64,000 bases of DNA. It comes from Periplaneta americana (taxonomy: Eukaryota; Arthropoda; Insecta; Blattodea; Blattidae). The translations under genes were made by a program, and so were the position numbers. Positions within the stretch are counted from its first letter, which is position 1, and every line of letters starts with the position of its first letter. Shown piece after piece: positions 52,529-54,246 of this stretch. The notes under the pieces are model-generated. The model ran no database searches and was not told the DNA's origin. It worked only from the letters and a program-made list of their open reading frames with translations. The stretch is taken from positions 194,285,543 to 194,349,542 of the forward strand of contig NC_091119.1 of the NCBI RefSeq assembly GCF_040183065.1, in the 5' to 3' direction.

Positions 52529-53091
52529 ATCCTCGTGAATCACCCGGTGTAAGTAGTACATATGGGTCTGTTGAACAAAAAATCTAGTGAAATTTAATTA
52601 TATCTTATAATTTTATTTTTAATTTGTAAAATATAATGTTTTTAAGACTGATAGTAGTATATTATTTGTTTACATTTCAACTGAATGTGAATGCCACTGC
52701 GAAGGACCTTGCGCCTAATACTCATATCAATACAAAACAGAGTAACAAACGACTGCTTCAACGTAGCTGCATATCGGACAAGTAGCCTAAATAATGACTG
52801 TCTATTCTCTTTTCCAAAAACGTTAGTCTCACAAAACATTTTGGGGAGGGGGGGACCATGACACATAAAGAACAACATTTGACTTTTCCTTCAGTTATTT
52901 ATGCTCTACCACCAACATTTTAACAGTTTTTATAGTTTACACCCTGTATACAGAGAAATTATGTCAAGACAAGAGGGGTTGCTTGTTTCTTATCTGTTAA
53001 CTAACATCTTGTTTCTTATACATTTTATTACTGTCTGCAGAGAACTACAACTGAAATTCCTGAGTTCCGAATGACGAACTGTGAAGCCTAA
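378..53091 (+). CDS. Receptor-type guanylate cyclase (natriuretic peptide receptor-like), 19 exons, 5' end outside window
   Basis: Single-pass membrane enzyme that makes cGMP from GTP when an extracellular ligand binds. Joining the 19 exons gives 872 residues plus a partial first codon: end of the ANF-receptor ligand-binding domain (residues 1-223, with the conserved Cys-rich stretch before the membrane), membrane helix (~226-251), pseudokinase domain (~320-575), coiled coil (~580-623) and class III cyclase domain (~640-835). Metal ligands D650 and D694, guanine-selecting E690 and C762, and N769 and R773 are all present, so it should be an active guanylate rather than adenylate cyclase. The kinase-like domain has a lysine in VAIK and a DFG, but HGKLRSCN replaces the catalytic-loop HRD, as in the family. 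All introns are GT-AG with matching phases. Vertebrate relatives have ~1050 residues, so about 200-300 N-terminal residues are missing. It most resembles the insect group I associate with Drosophila CG31183; that assignment is from memory. Confidence 0.95.
588..1616 (+). mobile_element. Degenerate, internally deleted mariner-like transposon split by a SINE
   Basis: Terminal inverted repeats: GTAACTTTAAT from 591 and its complement ATTAAAGTTAC at 1602-1612, with a further GGCAAC/GTTGTC match inside. Between them, the + strand encodes a transposase N-terminus ([20 protein letters not shown], then NEGRD, around 845-985) with in-frame stops. After the SINE comes the C-terminus ([20 protein letters not shown] ... 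[15 protein letters not shown], stop ~1552). The H-SPxLSPxDY motif is the mariner D34D region. The middle of the DDE domain is missing, so it cannot be active. Confidence 0.75.
1073..1328 (+). mobile_element. tRNA-derived SINE, family 1, copy a
   Basis: Starts GTCCACACCTGTGGAG and carries pol III box A (TGGAGTAACGGT) and box B (GGTTCGATTTCC), then a conserved body ending CGTCGTAAAATAACC and an A-rich tail. It is flanked by an 11-base target duplication with one mismatch: CCAACACATTC (1062-1072) and CCACCACATTC (1329-1339). It is inserted in the mariner just before the SPNLSP codons. It is more diverged than the copy at 11036. Confidence 0.9.
1617..2012. other. Intron 1 remainder, nothing recognised
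   Basis: AT-rich intron sequence up to the exon 2 acceptor. Open frames here overlap the exon on the wrong strand or frame and have no family resemblance. Confidence 0.4.
2013..2201 (+). CDS. Receptor guanylate cyclase exon 2 (ligand-binding domain)
   Basis: 63 codons, phase 0 at both ends, with acceptor TTTAATAG and donor GTAAAT. The product starts [13 protein letters not shown] and continues through [16 protein letters not shown] to SEGEE. This is the family's segment after the first ligand-binding half, where the W...GD and AYE/AYQ motifs are typical. Confidence 0.9.
2459..2526. repeat. (TAA)n microsatellite
   Basis: More than 20 near-perfect AAT/TAA units in intron 2, with no recognisable LINE on either side, unlike most other TAA arrays in this window. 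Confidence 0.9.
2967..3027. repeat. (ATT)n microsatellite inside the hAT element
   Basis: About 20 perfect ATT units upstream of the transposase remnant. The run of isoleucines predicted across it is an artefact. Confidence 0.9.
3133..3378 (+). pseudogene. hAT transposase C-terminal dimerisation fragment
   Basis: 81 codons reading [20 protein letters not shown], then [20 protein letters not shown] and LRLAVSD. This is the C-terminal dimerisation block of the ZBED/GTF2IRD2-like hAT group (CE--FS-MK--K---RSRLT). There is no upstream DDE domain. It lies inside the hAT element, not in the host gene, and is probably inert. Confidence 0.8.
3813..3948 (+). CDS. Receptor guanylate cyclase exon 3 (ligand-binding domain)
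   Basis: A T-rich tract and TAG precede the exon, and the donor is GTAAGA. It enters in phase 0 and exits in phase 1. It begins [20 protein letters not shown] and ends MWNRNFH, matching the family pattern VN-F-G-DA-LL-ALNE...WNRTFEG. The intron after it (3949-10608) is one of the longest in the gene. Confidence 0.93.
4381..4973. mobile_element. TA-flanked MITE (593 bp)
   Basis: Ends CTGGGTGTTCATTTCAAA and TTTGAACTGAACACCCAG are inverted repeats of about 27 bp, reaching TGTGTC. Each is flanked by TA (4379-4380, 4974-4975), as in Tc1/mariner-type insertions. The interior has several CGTACGG-like words and no transposase frame. It lies in intron 3. Confidence 0.8.
5050..6040 (-). pseudogene. 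Frameshifted C-terminal region of an RT-encoding retroelement
   Basis: Read from high to low coordinates on the - strand, successive frames give: [54 protein letters not shown] plus [13 protein letters not shown] and YGHHALSC (Cys/His cluster); [33 protein letters not shown] with [23 protein letters not shown]; and [11 protein letters not shown]. This order is the cassette found downstream of reverse transcriptase in a widespread invertebrate retroelement family, recognised from memory. At least three frameshifts separate the segments. No RT domain remains. The function of the cassette is unknown to me. Confidence 0.7.
6041..7380. other. Possible degraded foldback element with an unrecognised short ORF
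   Basis: Sequence near 6011-6150 and the complement of 7262-7374 share scattered blocks (AAACATGACG, TTGCCAA, AGTCATTG), suggesting diverged inverted arms. Between them a + strand frame (~6388-6588) reads [15 protein letters not shown] and [15 protein letters not shown] with Pro/Gln-rich sequence upstream. I do not recognise it. It could be a transposase remnant. Confidence 0.3.
7676..7935. repeat. Two imperfect ~125-bp tandem copies with TGACGT and GTTGCTAAGCAAC words
   Basis: Copies starting near 7680 and 7800 share the order GTGACGT, TGTGACGTAACT, GTTGCTAAGCAA, GTCAGATG, ACTCGAG-ATAAACG. The 13-bp GTTGCTAAGCAAC is a dyad like an RFX X-box, and TGACGTCA-like words resemble CRE sites. Regulatory function is inference only. 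Confidence 0.45.
7990..10563. repeat. 70-bp tandem repeat array, about 36 copies
   Basis: The unit begins AAGTGTTTGTATTTCCTTTT and ends GACTTCAACATTTTAA, with a period of exactly 70 bp. Central copies are almost identical. Copies at both edges (before ~8190 and after ~10260) are clearly diverged, as expected from unequal exchange. Variants include TCTAGAAG for TTTAAAAG and CTATGTG for CTAAGTG, and these recur at 140-bp spacing near 9590-9870. The unit is not a multiple of 3, and the ORFs predicted across it are artefacts. It lies in intron 3 of the cyclase and ends ~45 bp before exon 4. Confidence 0.97.
10609..10845 (+). CDS. Receptor guanylate cyclase exon 4 (end of ectodomain)
   Basis: Enters and exits in phase 1, with acceptor TAACAG and donor GTATTC. 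It encodes [20 protein letters not shown], then [19 protein letters not shown] and a second cysteine (DPAC). This is the conserved membrane-proximal end of natriuretic-receptor ectodomains. The 70-bp tandem array ends about 45 bp upstream of this acceptor. Confidence 0.95.
11036..11294 (+). mobile_element. tRNA-derived SINE, family 1, copy b, with perfect target duplication
   Basis: Same family as 1073-1328. Box A is TGGAGTAACGGT and box B GGTTCGAATCCC. The body ends CGTCGTAAAATAACCC and the tail is A-rich. The 14-bp duplication AAATTGTTTTCCCA is perfect (11022-11035, 11295-11308), pointing to a fairly recent LINE-mediated insertion into intron 4. Confidence 0.95.
11309..14410. other. Intron 4 interior, little recognised
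   Basis: AT-rich sequence with no coding similarity seen. One perfect 12-bp hairpin (12110-12142) is listed separately. A 107-codon open frame at 13611-13934 resembles nothing I know and has ordinary intron composition. Confidence 0.4.
12110..12142. other. Perfect 12-bp stem-loop
   Basis: GTGTGGAAGAAA and TTTCTTCCACAC are exact complements separated by a 9-base loop. Role unknown; it may be the remains of a foldback element. Confidence 0.5.
14414..15444. mobile_element. TIR transposon / MITE, 1031 bp
   Basis: Ends begin CTGTGGCCGGGAGGAAAAAG and, on the complement, CTGTGGCCGGGAAGAAAAAG, matching for 28 of 29 bases to GTCTTAAGT. No clear target duplication was found. The interior has a (TA)n tract and no transposase. 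Confidence 0.75.
14828..14888. repeat. (TA)n microsatellite
   Basis: About 30 uninterrupted TA units inside the TIR element. The Tyr-Ile repeat peptide predicted over it is an artefact. Confidence 0.95.
15899..15983 (+). CDS. Receptor guanylate cyclase exon 5 (transmembrane helix)
   Basis: Acceptor CTTCCAG, donor GTAAGT, entry phase 1, exit phase 2. It encodes about 26 uninterrupted hydrophobic residues ([19 protein letters not shown] and onward), followed in the next exon by a basic stop-transfer KR. The entry phase matches exon 4 directly, so no exon is missing between them. Confidence 0.93.
16052..16110. repeat. Interrupted (TTA)n tract, 3' tail side of the - strand LINE
   Basis: ATT units with occasional G and C interruptions lie directly against CTTACTTACAAATGGCTTTTAAG, the 3' terminus of LINE family A. 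The tract is therefore the LINE's own tail and/or its target. Confidence 0.8.
16111..17130 (-). mobile_element. RTE-like LINE family A, 5'-truncated copy
   Basis: The - strand frame 16255-17112 encodes the RT half from [20 protein letters not shown] through [29 protein letters not shown] and [14 protein letters not shown] to [17 protein letters not shown]. The last part is shifted out of frame after [10 protein letters not shown]. The upstream endonuclease and first RT motifs are absent (5' truncation at ~17130). TTA repeats abut both ends. It lies in intron 5. Confidence 0.9.
17131..17219. repeat. (TTA)n array at the 5' junction of the LINE
   Basis: About 29 nearly perfect TTA units abut the truncated 5' end of the LINE. 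Just beyond it (17221-17238) is an 18-base piece of the same LINE in the opposite orientation. Confidence 0.9.
17462..18605. mobile_element. TA-flanked TIR element, 1144 bp
   Basis: Ends CGGGCTATTCCATATGAAAT and, on the complement, CGGGCTATTCCATCTCAAAT form inverted repeats of ~25 bp. TA duplications flank them at 17460-17461 and 18606-18607. No transposase frame is visible. It sits directly upstream of exon 6. Confidence 0.8.
18654..18768 (+). CDS. Receptor guanylate cyclase exon 6 (juxtamembrane)
   Basis: Acceptor GATTGCAG, donor GTAAGC, entry phase 2, exit phase 0. It encodes [20 protein letters not shown] followed by [11 protein letters not shown]. The MSWRVR/LWRVRWED motif just inside the membrane is a family hallmark. 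A TIR transposon ends only 48 bp upstream of this exon, so the acceptor region is squeezed between transposon and exon. Confidence 0.93.
18769..20255. other. Intron 6, first part, nothing recognised
   Basis: AT-rich intron DNA without coding similarity, inverted repeats or arrays that I could see. Confidence 0.4.
20256..20770. repeat. ~169-bp tandem repeat, three copies
   Basis: GTAAGCACT with the following GTTAGT(A/G)GAAGCATT, GAAGGCCAGCA and AAACCAAGCATAAACA recurs at ~20283, 20451 and 20620. The spacing is 168-169 bp, and the copies differ by scattered substitutions. Minisatellite-like, in intron 6. Confidence 0.85.
20771..22778. other. Intron 6, middle part, nothing recognised
   Basis: AT-rich sequence with no coding similarity, clear TIRs or tandem arrays found by eye. 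Confidence 0.4.
22781..23816. mobile_element. Foldback element, 1036 bp, with duplicated left arm
   Basis: The left end CAGGGTTAGTTAAAAGTCCC pairs with the right end (complement CAGGATTAGTTAAAAGTCCC). The arm is ~270 bp and contains the near-palindrome TTCCGGTTTAACCGGAA. The left arm occurs twice in direct orientation (22796-23045, 23098-23335) and once inverted (23520-23800). TA follows the right end; the left has TG. Confidence 0.85.
23938..24161. mobile_element. Palindromic MITE nested in the Penelope-like left arm
   Basis: The left end GAACTTGACTGTGAGATCAA continues to CTGCGCATGCGCGG and is inverted at the right end (CCGCGCATGCGCAGTTTGAT...). The interior contains CTAACC-like words and TTCGTATATGCAAG, a motif also repeated at 58.2-58.7 kb. 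Confidence 0.75.
24662..24708 (+). ncRNA. Hammerhead-ribozyme-like motif in Penelope-like element
   Basis: CTAGTT precedes the core CTGACGA (24669-24675). After a 16-base stem-II region comes GAAAC, then GTC (24699-24701), then AACTAAG, which can pair with the leading CTAGTT. This order fits a hammerhead with minimal helix III, as reported for Penelope-like elements. Stem II is only 4 wobble-rich pairs with one extra base, so activity is uncertain. Confidence 0.4.
25122..25990. mobile_element. TTAA-flanked TIR element, 869 bp
   Basis: GGGGAGAGGATGGTATTTTT at the left is inverted at the right (AAAATACAATCCTCTCCCC). Both are flanked by TTAA (25118-25121, 25991-25994), the target site of piggyBac-type transposases. 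The interior holds a ~170-bp direct duplication (25170-25330, 25335-25490) sharing GGTATTTGTGCCCTTAT and AAACTTCCTGCG-TATGG. No transposase is present. Confidence 0.8.
25991..26580. other. Intron 6 segment between TTAA element and LINE, nothing recognised
   Basis: AT-rich, without coding similarity or inverted repeats that I could see. Confidence 0.4.
26581..27006 (+). mobile_element. RTE-like LINE family A, 3' fragment
   Basis: Encodes the post-RT C-terminus from [20 protein letters not shown] through [17 protein letters not shown] to a frameshift after [10 protein letters not shown], and ends GGTTCCTTAAAAGCCATTTG. The RT domain is lost by 5' truncation. Confidence 0.88.
27099..27798 (-). 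mobile_element. Penelope-like element fragment with GIY-YIG endonuclease, inverted-repeat flanks
   Basis: The - strand reads [20 protein letters not shown] and [18 protein letters not shown], then [20 protein letters not shown] and [11 protein letters not shown] to the stop near 27194. This is a well-kept GIY-YIG module with the family's conserved tail. No RT was found. Both ends carry a ~42-bp inverted repeat (TTAATTGATTAACTAGCGGA at 27099; its complement at 27757-27798). The two Penelope-like copies in this intron have opposite orientations. Confidence 0.8.
27149..27191 (-). ncRNA. Hammerhead-ribozyme-like motif at the 3' end of the Penelope-like fragment
   Basis: On the - strand: GGCT, core CTGAGGA, 15 bases with a GTG/CAC hairpin, GAAAC, a short palindromic helix-III region (CAGCTG), cleavage triplet GTA, then AGCC, which pairs with the leading GGCT. 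The order of core pieces matches a minimal hammerhead. As in the copy at 24662, stem II carries extra unpaired bases. Confidence 0.45.
27799..28523. other. Intron 6, last part, nothing recognised
   Basis: AT-rich intron DNA before exon 7. The short open frames in it lack recognisable similarity. Confidence 0.4.
28524..28631 (+). CDS. Receptor guanylate cyclase exon 7 (juxtamembrane / start of kinase homology)
   Basis: 36 codons, phase 0 at both ends, donor GTGAGA. It begins [15 protein letters not shown], runs through a Ser-rich stretch ([11 protein letters not shown]) and ends VFTTIGIYK. Receptor cyclases carry regulatory phosphorylation sites in this Ser/Thr-rich stretch; phosphorylation here is inference. 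The acceptor reads ACAGCAG, so splicing one CAG later (start 28527) would remove only the first Gln. Confidence 0.88.
28700..29610. repeat. ~125-bp tandem satellite, about seven copies
   Basis: ACGGAGTTCATGAAG recurs at 28781, 28906, 29031, 29159, 29285, 29411 (variant) and 29537, i.e. every 125-128 bp. Each is followed by ATCGATTCCTAT-TGGTTCCAAATTC-like and CTTCAATTT-GAC-like blocks. Copies differ by 10-20%. Because several units are 126 bp (42 codons), a repetitive frame stays open across them. It lies in intron 7. Confidence 0.92.
29680..30190 (+). mobile_element. Decayed RTE-like LINE, family D, C-terminal part
   Basis: Across several frames the + strand reads [20 protein letters not shown], then [21 protein letters not shown] and WIPYG followed by a GGA-repeat-coded Arg/Gly tract. 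This corresponds to the post-RT C-terminus of LINEs ([10 protein letters not shown] ... WIP-GRRRRGRP). Numerous stops and a (GGA)n expansion at 30042-30062 are present. Confidence 0.6.
30191..30764. other. Intron 7 remainder, nothing recognised
   Basis: AT-rich intron DNA up to exon 8 with no coding similarity noticed. Confidence 0.4.
30765..30845 (+). CDS. Receptor guanylate cyclase exon 8 (kinase-homology, VAIK strand)
   Basis: 27 codons, phase 0 at both ends. It encodes [20 protein letters not shown] and then LLWEIKQ, the beta-3 strand with its lysine and the start of helix C of the pseudokinase. AAGGTAACC inside the exon resembles a donor, but using it would break the frame with exon 9. 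Confidence 0.95.
31095..31271 (+). CDS. Receptor guanylate cyclase exon 9 (kinase-homology N/C lobe)
   Basis: 59 codons, phase 0 at both ends, acceptor TGTGCAG. It encodes [18 protein letters not shown], then [18 protein letters not shown] and ends HDVVK. The EYCP-GSL-D-LEN hinge motif is diagnostic for receptor guanylate cyclases. Confidence 0.96.
31616..31775 (+). CDS. Receptor guanylate cyclase exon 10 (pseudokinase catalytic-loop equivalent)
   Basis: Enters in phase 0 and exits in phase 1, donor GTAAGT. It encodes [20 protein letters not shown] and [24 protein letters not shown] stands where active kinases have HRDLKxxN, so the catalytic aspartate is absent. The DFG is kept. Confidence 0.96.
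32375..32720 (-). mobile_element. Decayed RTE-like LINE, family E, C-terminal part
   Basis: The - strand encodes, with frameshifts, [24 protein letters not shown], then [19 protein letters not shown] and RKDWGML. This LINE C-terminal block ([17 protein letters not shown]) is common in insect genomes. No RT motifs remain. It lies in intron 10. Confidence 0.6.
33010..33168 (+). CDS. Receptor guanylate cyclase exon 11 (kinase-homology C lobe)
   Basis: Enters and exits in phase 1, acceptor CTACACAG, donor GTGAGC. It encodes [12 protein letters not shown], then [25 protein letters not shown] and GDVYSF-II--E are the family's APE and helix-F motifs. Confidence 0.95.
33169..35022. other. Intron 11: inverted repeats and an unrecognised degenerate ORF
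   Basis: CAAGGGAAGGGTTTCGGCTC and onward (33412-33445) recurs inverted at 34290-34329. Between them a + strand frame (33884 onward) reads [36 protein letters not shown] and, in another frame, a Cys-rich stretch (CGSEDCSG...[10 protein letters not shown]). It looks like a decayed transposon-encoded protein whose family I cannot name. The word CAGTGGCGGTCGGTGAGGC at 33244 looks like a hAT-type end, but no partner end was found. Confidence 0.4.
35023..35191 (+). CDS. Receptor guanylate cyclase exon 12 (end of kinase-homology domain)
   Basis: Enters in phase 1 and exits in phase 2, donor GTGAGT. It encodes [33 protein letters not shown] and [10 protein letters not shown]. The acceptor (GTTGGCACAG) has a poor polypyrimidine tract, but this is the only AG that keeps frame and similarity. 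Confidence 0.94.
35192..35668. other. Intron 12, first part, nothing recognised
   Basis: Intron sequence between exon 12 and the pentanucleotide array, without similarity to anything known to me. Confidence 0.4.
35669..36954. repeat. Pentanucleotide array, AGGAT-type grading into TTTGG, TTAGG and TAGGC
   Basis: Begins with perfect TAGGA units (35672-35720), continues as 5-bp-phased variants (GGATG, GGACA, GGGTA) for over 1.1 kb, then TTTGG x5 (36851-36876), TTAGG x2-3 (36911-36925) and TAGGC x5 (36928-36953). The 5-bp period is mostly kept throughout. Ser-Tyr-Pro-Ile proteins predicted on the - strand are artefacts. It lies in intron 12. Confidence 0.95.
36955..37779. other. Intron 12, last part; weak tRNA-like segment only
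   Basis: Mostly unremarkable sequence. 37060-37138 has weak pol III box A/B-like words (TAGCACAATCGG, AGTTCAAACTT) but no cloverleaf that I could fold. Confidence 0.3.
37780..37926 (+). CDS. Receptor guanylate cyclase exon 13 (dimerisation coiled coil)
   Basis: Enters and exits in phase 2, donor GTGAGA. The start after ATTTCTCAG is set by the phase and by a stop codon just upstream in frame. It encodes [20 protein letters not shown], then a Glu/Lys/Leu-rich heptad stretch ending [10 protein letters not shown]. This is the signalling helix that pairs two cyclase domains. Confidence 0.94.
38782..39180. mobile_element. TIR MITE (~400 bp), family with a second partial copy at 58.8 kb
   Basis: The left end TATTTGTTTTTTTGAAAGAT, continuing GGGACATGACAG, is inverted at the right (CTGTCATGTCCCAGCTTTCA, then AAAAAAACAAGTATA). 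The inner left sequence (AAGCGGCCGAGCTTGGAACT) is shared with 58860-58925. Confidence 0.75.
39621..39744 (+). CDS. Receptor guanylate cyclase exon 14 (cyclase domain, first metal Asp)
   Basis: Enters in phase 2 and exits in phase 0, acceptor TTTCCAG. It encodes [12 protein letters not shown], then [27 protein letters not shown] carries the first catalytic metal-binding aspartate of class III cyclases. Confidence 0.97.
40107..40164. repeat. (ATT)n microsatellite
   Basis: About 19 ATT units in intron 14, ~110 bp upstream of the (TAA)n array that abuts a LINE. Confidence 0.9.
40264..40332. repeat. (TAA)n array at the 5' junction of a LINE
   Basis: About 20 AAT/TAA units immediately followed by TGCAGGGATATGCACTATCG, the truncated 5' start of a LINE family A copy. 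Confidence 0.9.
40333..41233 (+). mobile_element. RTE-like LINE family A, copy with the catalytic YADD deleted
   Basis: The + strand runs from [20 protein letters not shown] through [20 protein letters not shown] and [20 protein letters not shown] to [14 protein letters not shown] and GGTTCCTTAAAAGCC. Between LHQLLV and the QTIRE-equivalent, ~37 bases present in other copies are missing, removing the LVYADD active site. Frameshifts follow. TAA arrays abut both ends. It lies in intron 14. Confidence 0.9.
41234..41304. repeat. (TAA)n tail of the LINE
   Basis: AGTAAGTAATAATAAT and about 20 further TAA units directly after the LINE 3' terminus, the same arrangement as at 56222. Confidence 0.92.
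41305..42570. other. Intron 14 segment, nothing recognised
   Basis: AT-rich. Short open frames lack similarity, and no inverted repeats were noticed. Confidence 0.4.
42572..42642 (+). pseudogene. tRNA-Cys(GCA) pseudogene
   Basis: GGTGGTATAGCTCAATGGTA, then AAGCATTCATTGCAAATCGA and GATTTAAATCC follow the eukaryotic tRNA-Cys sequence closely: box A TAGCTCAATGG, loop TTGCAAA with anticodon GCA, box-B-like GATTTAAATCC. A base is missing in the anticodon arm and the acceptor stem no longer pairs, so it is not functional. A T-run follows. It lies in intron 14. Confidence 0.65.
42860..43055. repeat. Near-perfect ~95-bp-arm palindrome
   Basis: Arms from GAATAACTCTTCTCGGGTTC to GACGAAGTGC and back, centred at ~42957 with no spacer. 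The arms differ by only a few bases. Each contains CCTGAAGAAGATGG...GCCGTCGAAAGC, resembling the CTGANGA...GAAA core seen in the Penelope-like copies. Probably two inverted transposon ends joined head to head. Confidence 0.85.
43547..43615 (+). CDS. Receptor guanylate cyclase exon 15 (cyclase domain)
   Basis: 23 codons, phase 0 at both ends, acceptor TATTTCAG, donor GTATGA. The product begins [20 protein letters not shown] and ends VYK. It is a small exon between two long TE-rich introns. Similarity to the family is strong across its full length. Confidence 0.96.
43907..44502. mobile_element. TIR MITE, ~596 bp
   Basis: GTCTTACTAATAAACCGTGT at the left and the complement GTCTTACTAATAAAAACTCT at the right. 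The CTTACTAATAA theme recurs internally (43970, 44410), with TATACACG and GTGTGTAA words mirrored about the centre. There is no coding capacity and no clear target duplication. It lies in intron 15. Confidence 0.7.
44503..46242. other. Intron 15 remainder: orphan TIR, tRNA-like segment, repeat-like DNA
   Basis: CAGGGTGAACCATTAAGTAG at 44857 looks like a transposon terminus, but no partner was found. 45252-45325 has tRNA-like words (GTGGCTGAGCGGT, GGATCAAATCTTGCC). TTTAACAAAACCG is repeated at 45345-45380. 45600-46040 resembles a dispersed insect repeat from memory only. Confidence 0.35.
46243..46417 (+). CDS. Receptor guanylate cyclase exon 16 (cyclase domain, guanine-selecting Glu)
   Basis: Enters in phase 0 and exits in phase 1, acceptor GGTTTTCAG, donor GTGAGT. 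It encodes [20 protein letters not shown] and ends RIGIHSG. The Glu in VETIGDA contacts guanine; the Asp is the second metal ligand. Confidence 0.97.
46838..47233. mobile_element. TA-flanked MITE nested in the hAT-like element, 396 bp
   Basis: TGAGGCGTTCAGAAGTCAAC at the left and GTTGACTTCTGAACGCCTCA at the right are exact complements. TA flanks both (46836-46837, 47234-47235). Confidence 0.85.
47627..47804 (-). mobile_element. tRNA-derived SINE, family 2, internally deleted
   Basis: The - strand reads GACCTGGGTAACGTAGTCGG (box A region), GGTTCGATCCC (box B), then ATCGATGGCATTTAAGTGTG and AACCTCTGCAGTTGCGAGCG, then TCGTTAAATAGACC. I recognise it as a SINE widespread in insects that normally has more sequence before AACCTCTGCAG. 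An 11-bp duplication AAATTCCTAGA flanks it (47616-47626, 47805-47815). Confidence 0.88.
48075..48173 (+). CDS. Receptor guanylate cyclase exon 17 (cyclase domain, [13 protein letters not shown])
   Basis: Enters and exits in phase 1, acceptor CCTGGCAG, donor GTAAGA. It encodes [20 protein letters not shown], then [12 protein letters not shown]. The Cys before LFGD selects guanine. Asn and Arg of NTASR stabilise the transition state. Confidence 0.97.
48500..48802 (+). mobile_element. RTE-like LINE family A, left part of a copy split by another LINE
   Basis: Degraded + strand coding for [17 protein letters not shown], [23 protein letters not shown] and [20 protein letters not shown]. It is broken at GAGGCTGTTTGAAAATAA and resumes at 49391. 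Confidence 0.82.
48803..48870. repeat. (AAT)n tail of LINE family B
   Basis: About 22 AAT units, directly followed by GATTTATTTTAGCTGGCAGA, the complement of the 3' end of LINE family B. The same junction occurs at 62615. Confidence 0.92.
48871..49390 (-). mobile_element. LINE family B (CR1/Jockey-like), 5'-truncated, inserted in LINE family A
   Basis: Almost identical to 62615-63140. The - strand ends in coding sequence [20 protein letters not shown], then [20 protein letters not shown]. The 5' junction shares GTGC (49387-49390) with the host LINE, a microhomology typical of truncated insertions. Confidence 0.88.
49391..49757 (+). mobile_element. RTE-like LINE family A, right part of the split copy
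   Basis: Resumes at the KVL(R/G)KIFGAKR equivalent, continues through [21 protein letters not shown] and [17 protein letters not shown] sequence with many substitutions, and ends GGTTCTCTAGAAGCCATTT. It is older than the other family A copies. It lies in intron 17. Confidence 0.82.
49833..50522 (-). mobile_element. Internally deleted Tc1/mariner-like transposon, 690 bp, ~120-bp TIRs
   Basis: Long TIRs start CCGGGTGTTTCAAAATGAAT on the left (after one extra C) and CCGGGTGTTTCAGAATGAAT on the right complement. TA flanks both sides (49831-49832, 50523-50524). The - strand encodes a transposase N-terminus ([20 protein letters not shown]) and, one frame away, the C-terminal part ([40 protein letters not shown]). 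The catalytic middle is deleted. Confidence 0.88.
49944..50282 (-). pseudogene. Mariner-like transposase C-terminal remnant
   Basis: 112 codons ending [36 protein letters not shown] corresponds to the third catalytic region (W-P-SPDLTPCDF), with the usual Asp after Pro-Cys replaced by Tyr. It lies wholly within the TIR element and is not an independent gene. Confidence 0.85.
50831..51060 (+). CDS. Receptor guanylate cyclase exon 18 (end of cyclase domain and C-tail)
   Basis: Enters in phase 1 and exits in phase 0, acceptor ATATTTCAG, donor GTATAG. It encodes [32 protein letters not shown] and THWLQG, the usual end of the cyclase fold. A Pro/Thr-rich tail ([16 protein letters not shown]) of unknown role follows. 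Confidence 0.94.
51326..52549. mobile_element. Foldback element with ~350-bp arms, split by a LINE
   Basis: The left end CAGGGTGATTCACGAGGATT pairs with the right complement CACCGGGTGATTCACGAGGA, and TA flanks both (51324-51325, 52550-52551). The arms match almost to the centre (~51690): CTTTAATTAGCTAGT-TTCTAAAGCTAA, ACCCTTAAAACT and GGACGG words mirror each other. It lies in intron 18. A LINE interrupts the right arm. Confidence 0.88.
52058..52526 (+). mobile_element. RTE-like LINE family C, 3' fragment with (GAT)n tail and 13-bp target duplication
   Basis: Encodes [60 protein letters not shown] and [20 protein letters not shown], ending EAKAKQ and TAA. It has the same C-terminal architecture as family A but a different sequence. 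It ends in (GAT)n (52493-52526). AAATCCTCGTGAA flanks both sides (52045-52057, 52527-52539). Confidence 0.92.
53041..53091 (+). CDS. Receptor guanylate cyclase last coding exon 19 with stop
   Basis: Acceptor ACTGTCTGCAG. In phase 0 it reads [16 protein letters not shown] and then TAA. The short C-terminal tail has no domain. The call rests on phase, the strong acceptor and the stop. Reading through the exon 18 donor instead would hit a stop (gtatag) immediately. Confidence 0.75.
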   Translation, partial: RTTTEIPEFRMTNCEA

Positions 53092-54245
53092 TGCAGTGAA
53101 AGTTCGTGTATGTAAATTTGAATCTGAGACTCTGTGAACTGTACCTTCAATCTATGCGGTATCCTCTAAGTCAAACTGCAGTAATCTGTCTACAAATATC
53201 ACCGAAGCTACAAACGAAGAAAGTTGTTCAAAAATATTACTAGAATTCTGTGTTCCTTGGGTATCTACGTTGGCAGACTTGTAGTAAACAAACCTTATAT
53301 TTTTATGCAAACAATTAGAAAAAAGAAAATAAATAACTTTTCCTACACAATTAATTTGAAGTAAGCTATGATTATCATAAATATTAAAACATTTATAACA
53401 AAATGGTAGATTAAAAAACAAAGTTTTATTTTATTTTTCGTTGATTTCATATTTGTAATTTATTTTTGTATTGAAAGTATATTGTAAAGAGTTGACAAAA
53501 GACTTAGCAATTATGTGCAAATGAACTGTACTTAAAATAATACTGAACAAATACAGTACCTCACAAAAAATCTTACTTCGTACTTTATTAATTATTGCAA
53601 GAATTATATTACAATATGAAGCACTCATAAAAAAGGGAATAGATGTGTTATAGGGGCCACCCATCATACAAACGCAAAAAAAAGTCAGCGGAAGAAATGG
53701 TTCGATTAGCGTTTTTAGCATTCGATATTCGATAAGCATTAAATGCTACCAAATTAAAAAATTAAATAATAAGAATTTAAATAGTTTGTTATTAGATGAC
53801 TGTGTTTTTAGTCAGTTTGTATTATATTTTTGGTCCAGGGAAAATAAATTTTACGATTACTGCCATTATTTACATTTTGAAGTACAAGTCATGAATATAA
53901 AACTGGCTGTTAATTTAGAAGTTGGCAACATATTTTTTATCGATTGTAACAACAATACATATCGACAGTAACATTCATAAGTTACCATTCAGCCAATAAG
54001 GAGATTGGCCCTTATAATGCATCTGTTCGAAAAAGAGTAAGAAATGGTGCCACTGTGAATGATACCTTGTTACACATTTTATGCAATAACTAAATATTAT
54101 AAGCACTTCTTTTTATGCAAATTATCAAATTGCCACGATTACATAGTTGCATATTCTTTCTTTACTACTAGCTACTTAAAAAATTCCTGCGATCCTATAT
54201 TCTCTGATTCCTGAGCACTCACACAGTTCAAAAACGAAAATAAAA
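53092..54245. other. 3' flank of the guanylate cyclase gene, nothing recognised
   Basis: AT-rich. It holds the presumed 3' UTR (length unknown). Open frames here on both strands lack similarity. Confidence 0.4.
53328..53333 (+). promoter_or_regulatory. Candidate poly(A) signal of the guanylate cyclase gene
   Basis: AATAAA about 237 bases past the stop codon, in an A/T-rich 3' flank. Other A-rich hexamers occur downstream, so this is only the nearest canonical candidate. Confidence 0.35.
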
Positions 54246-54246
54246 T

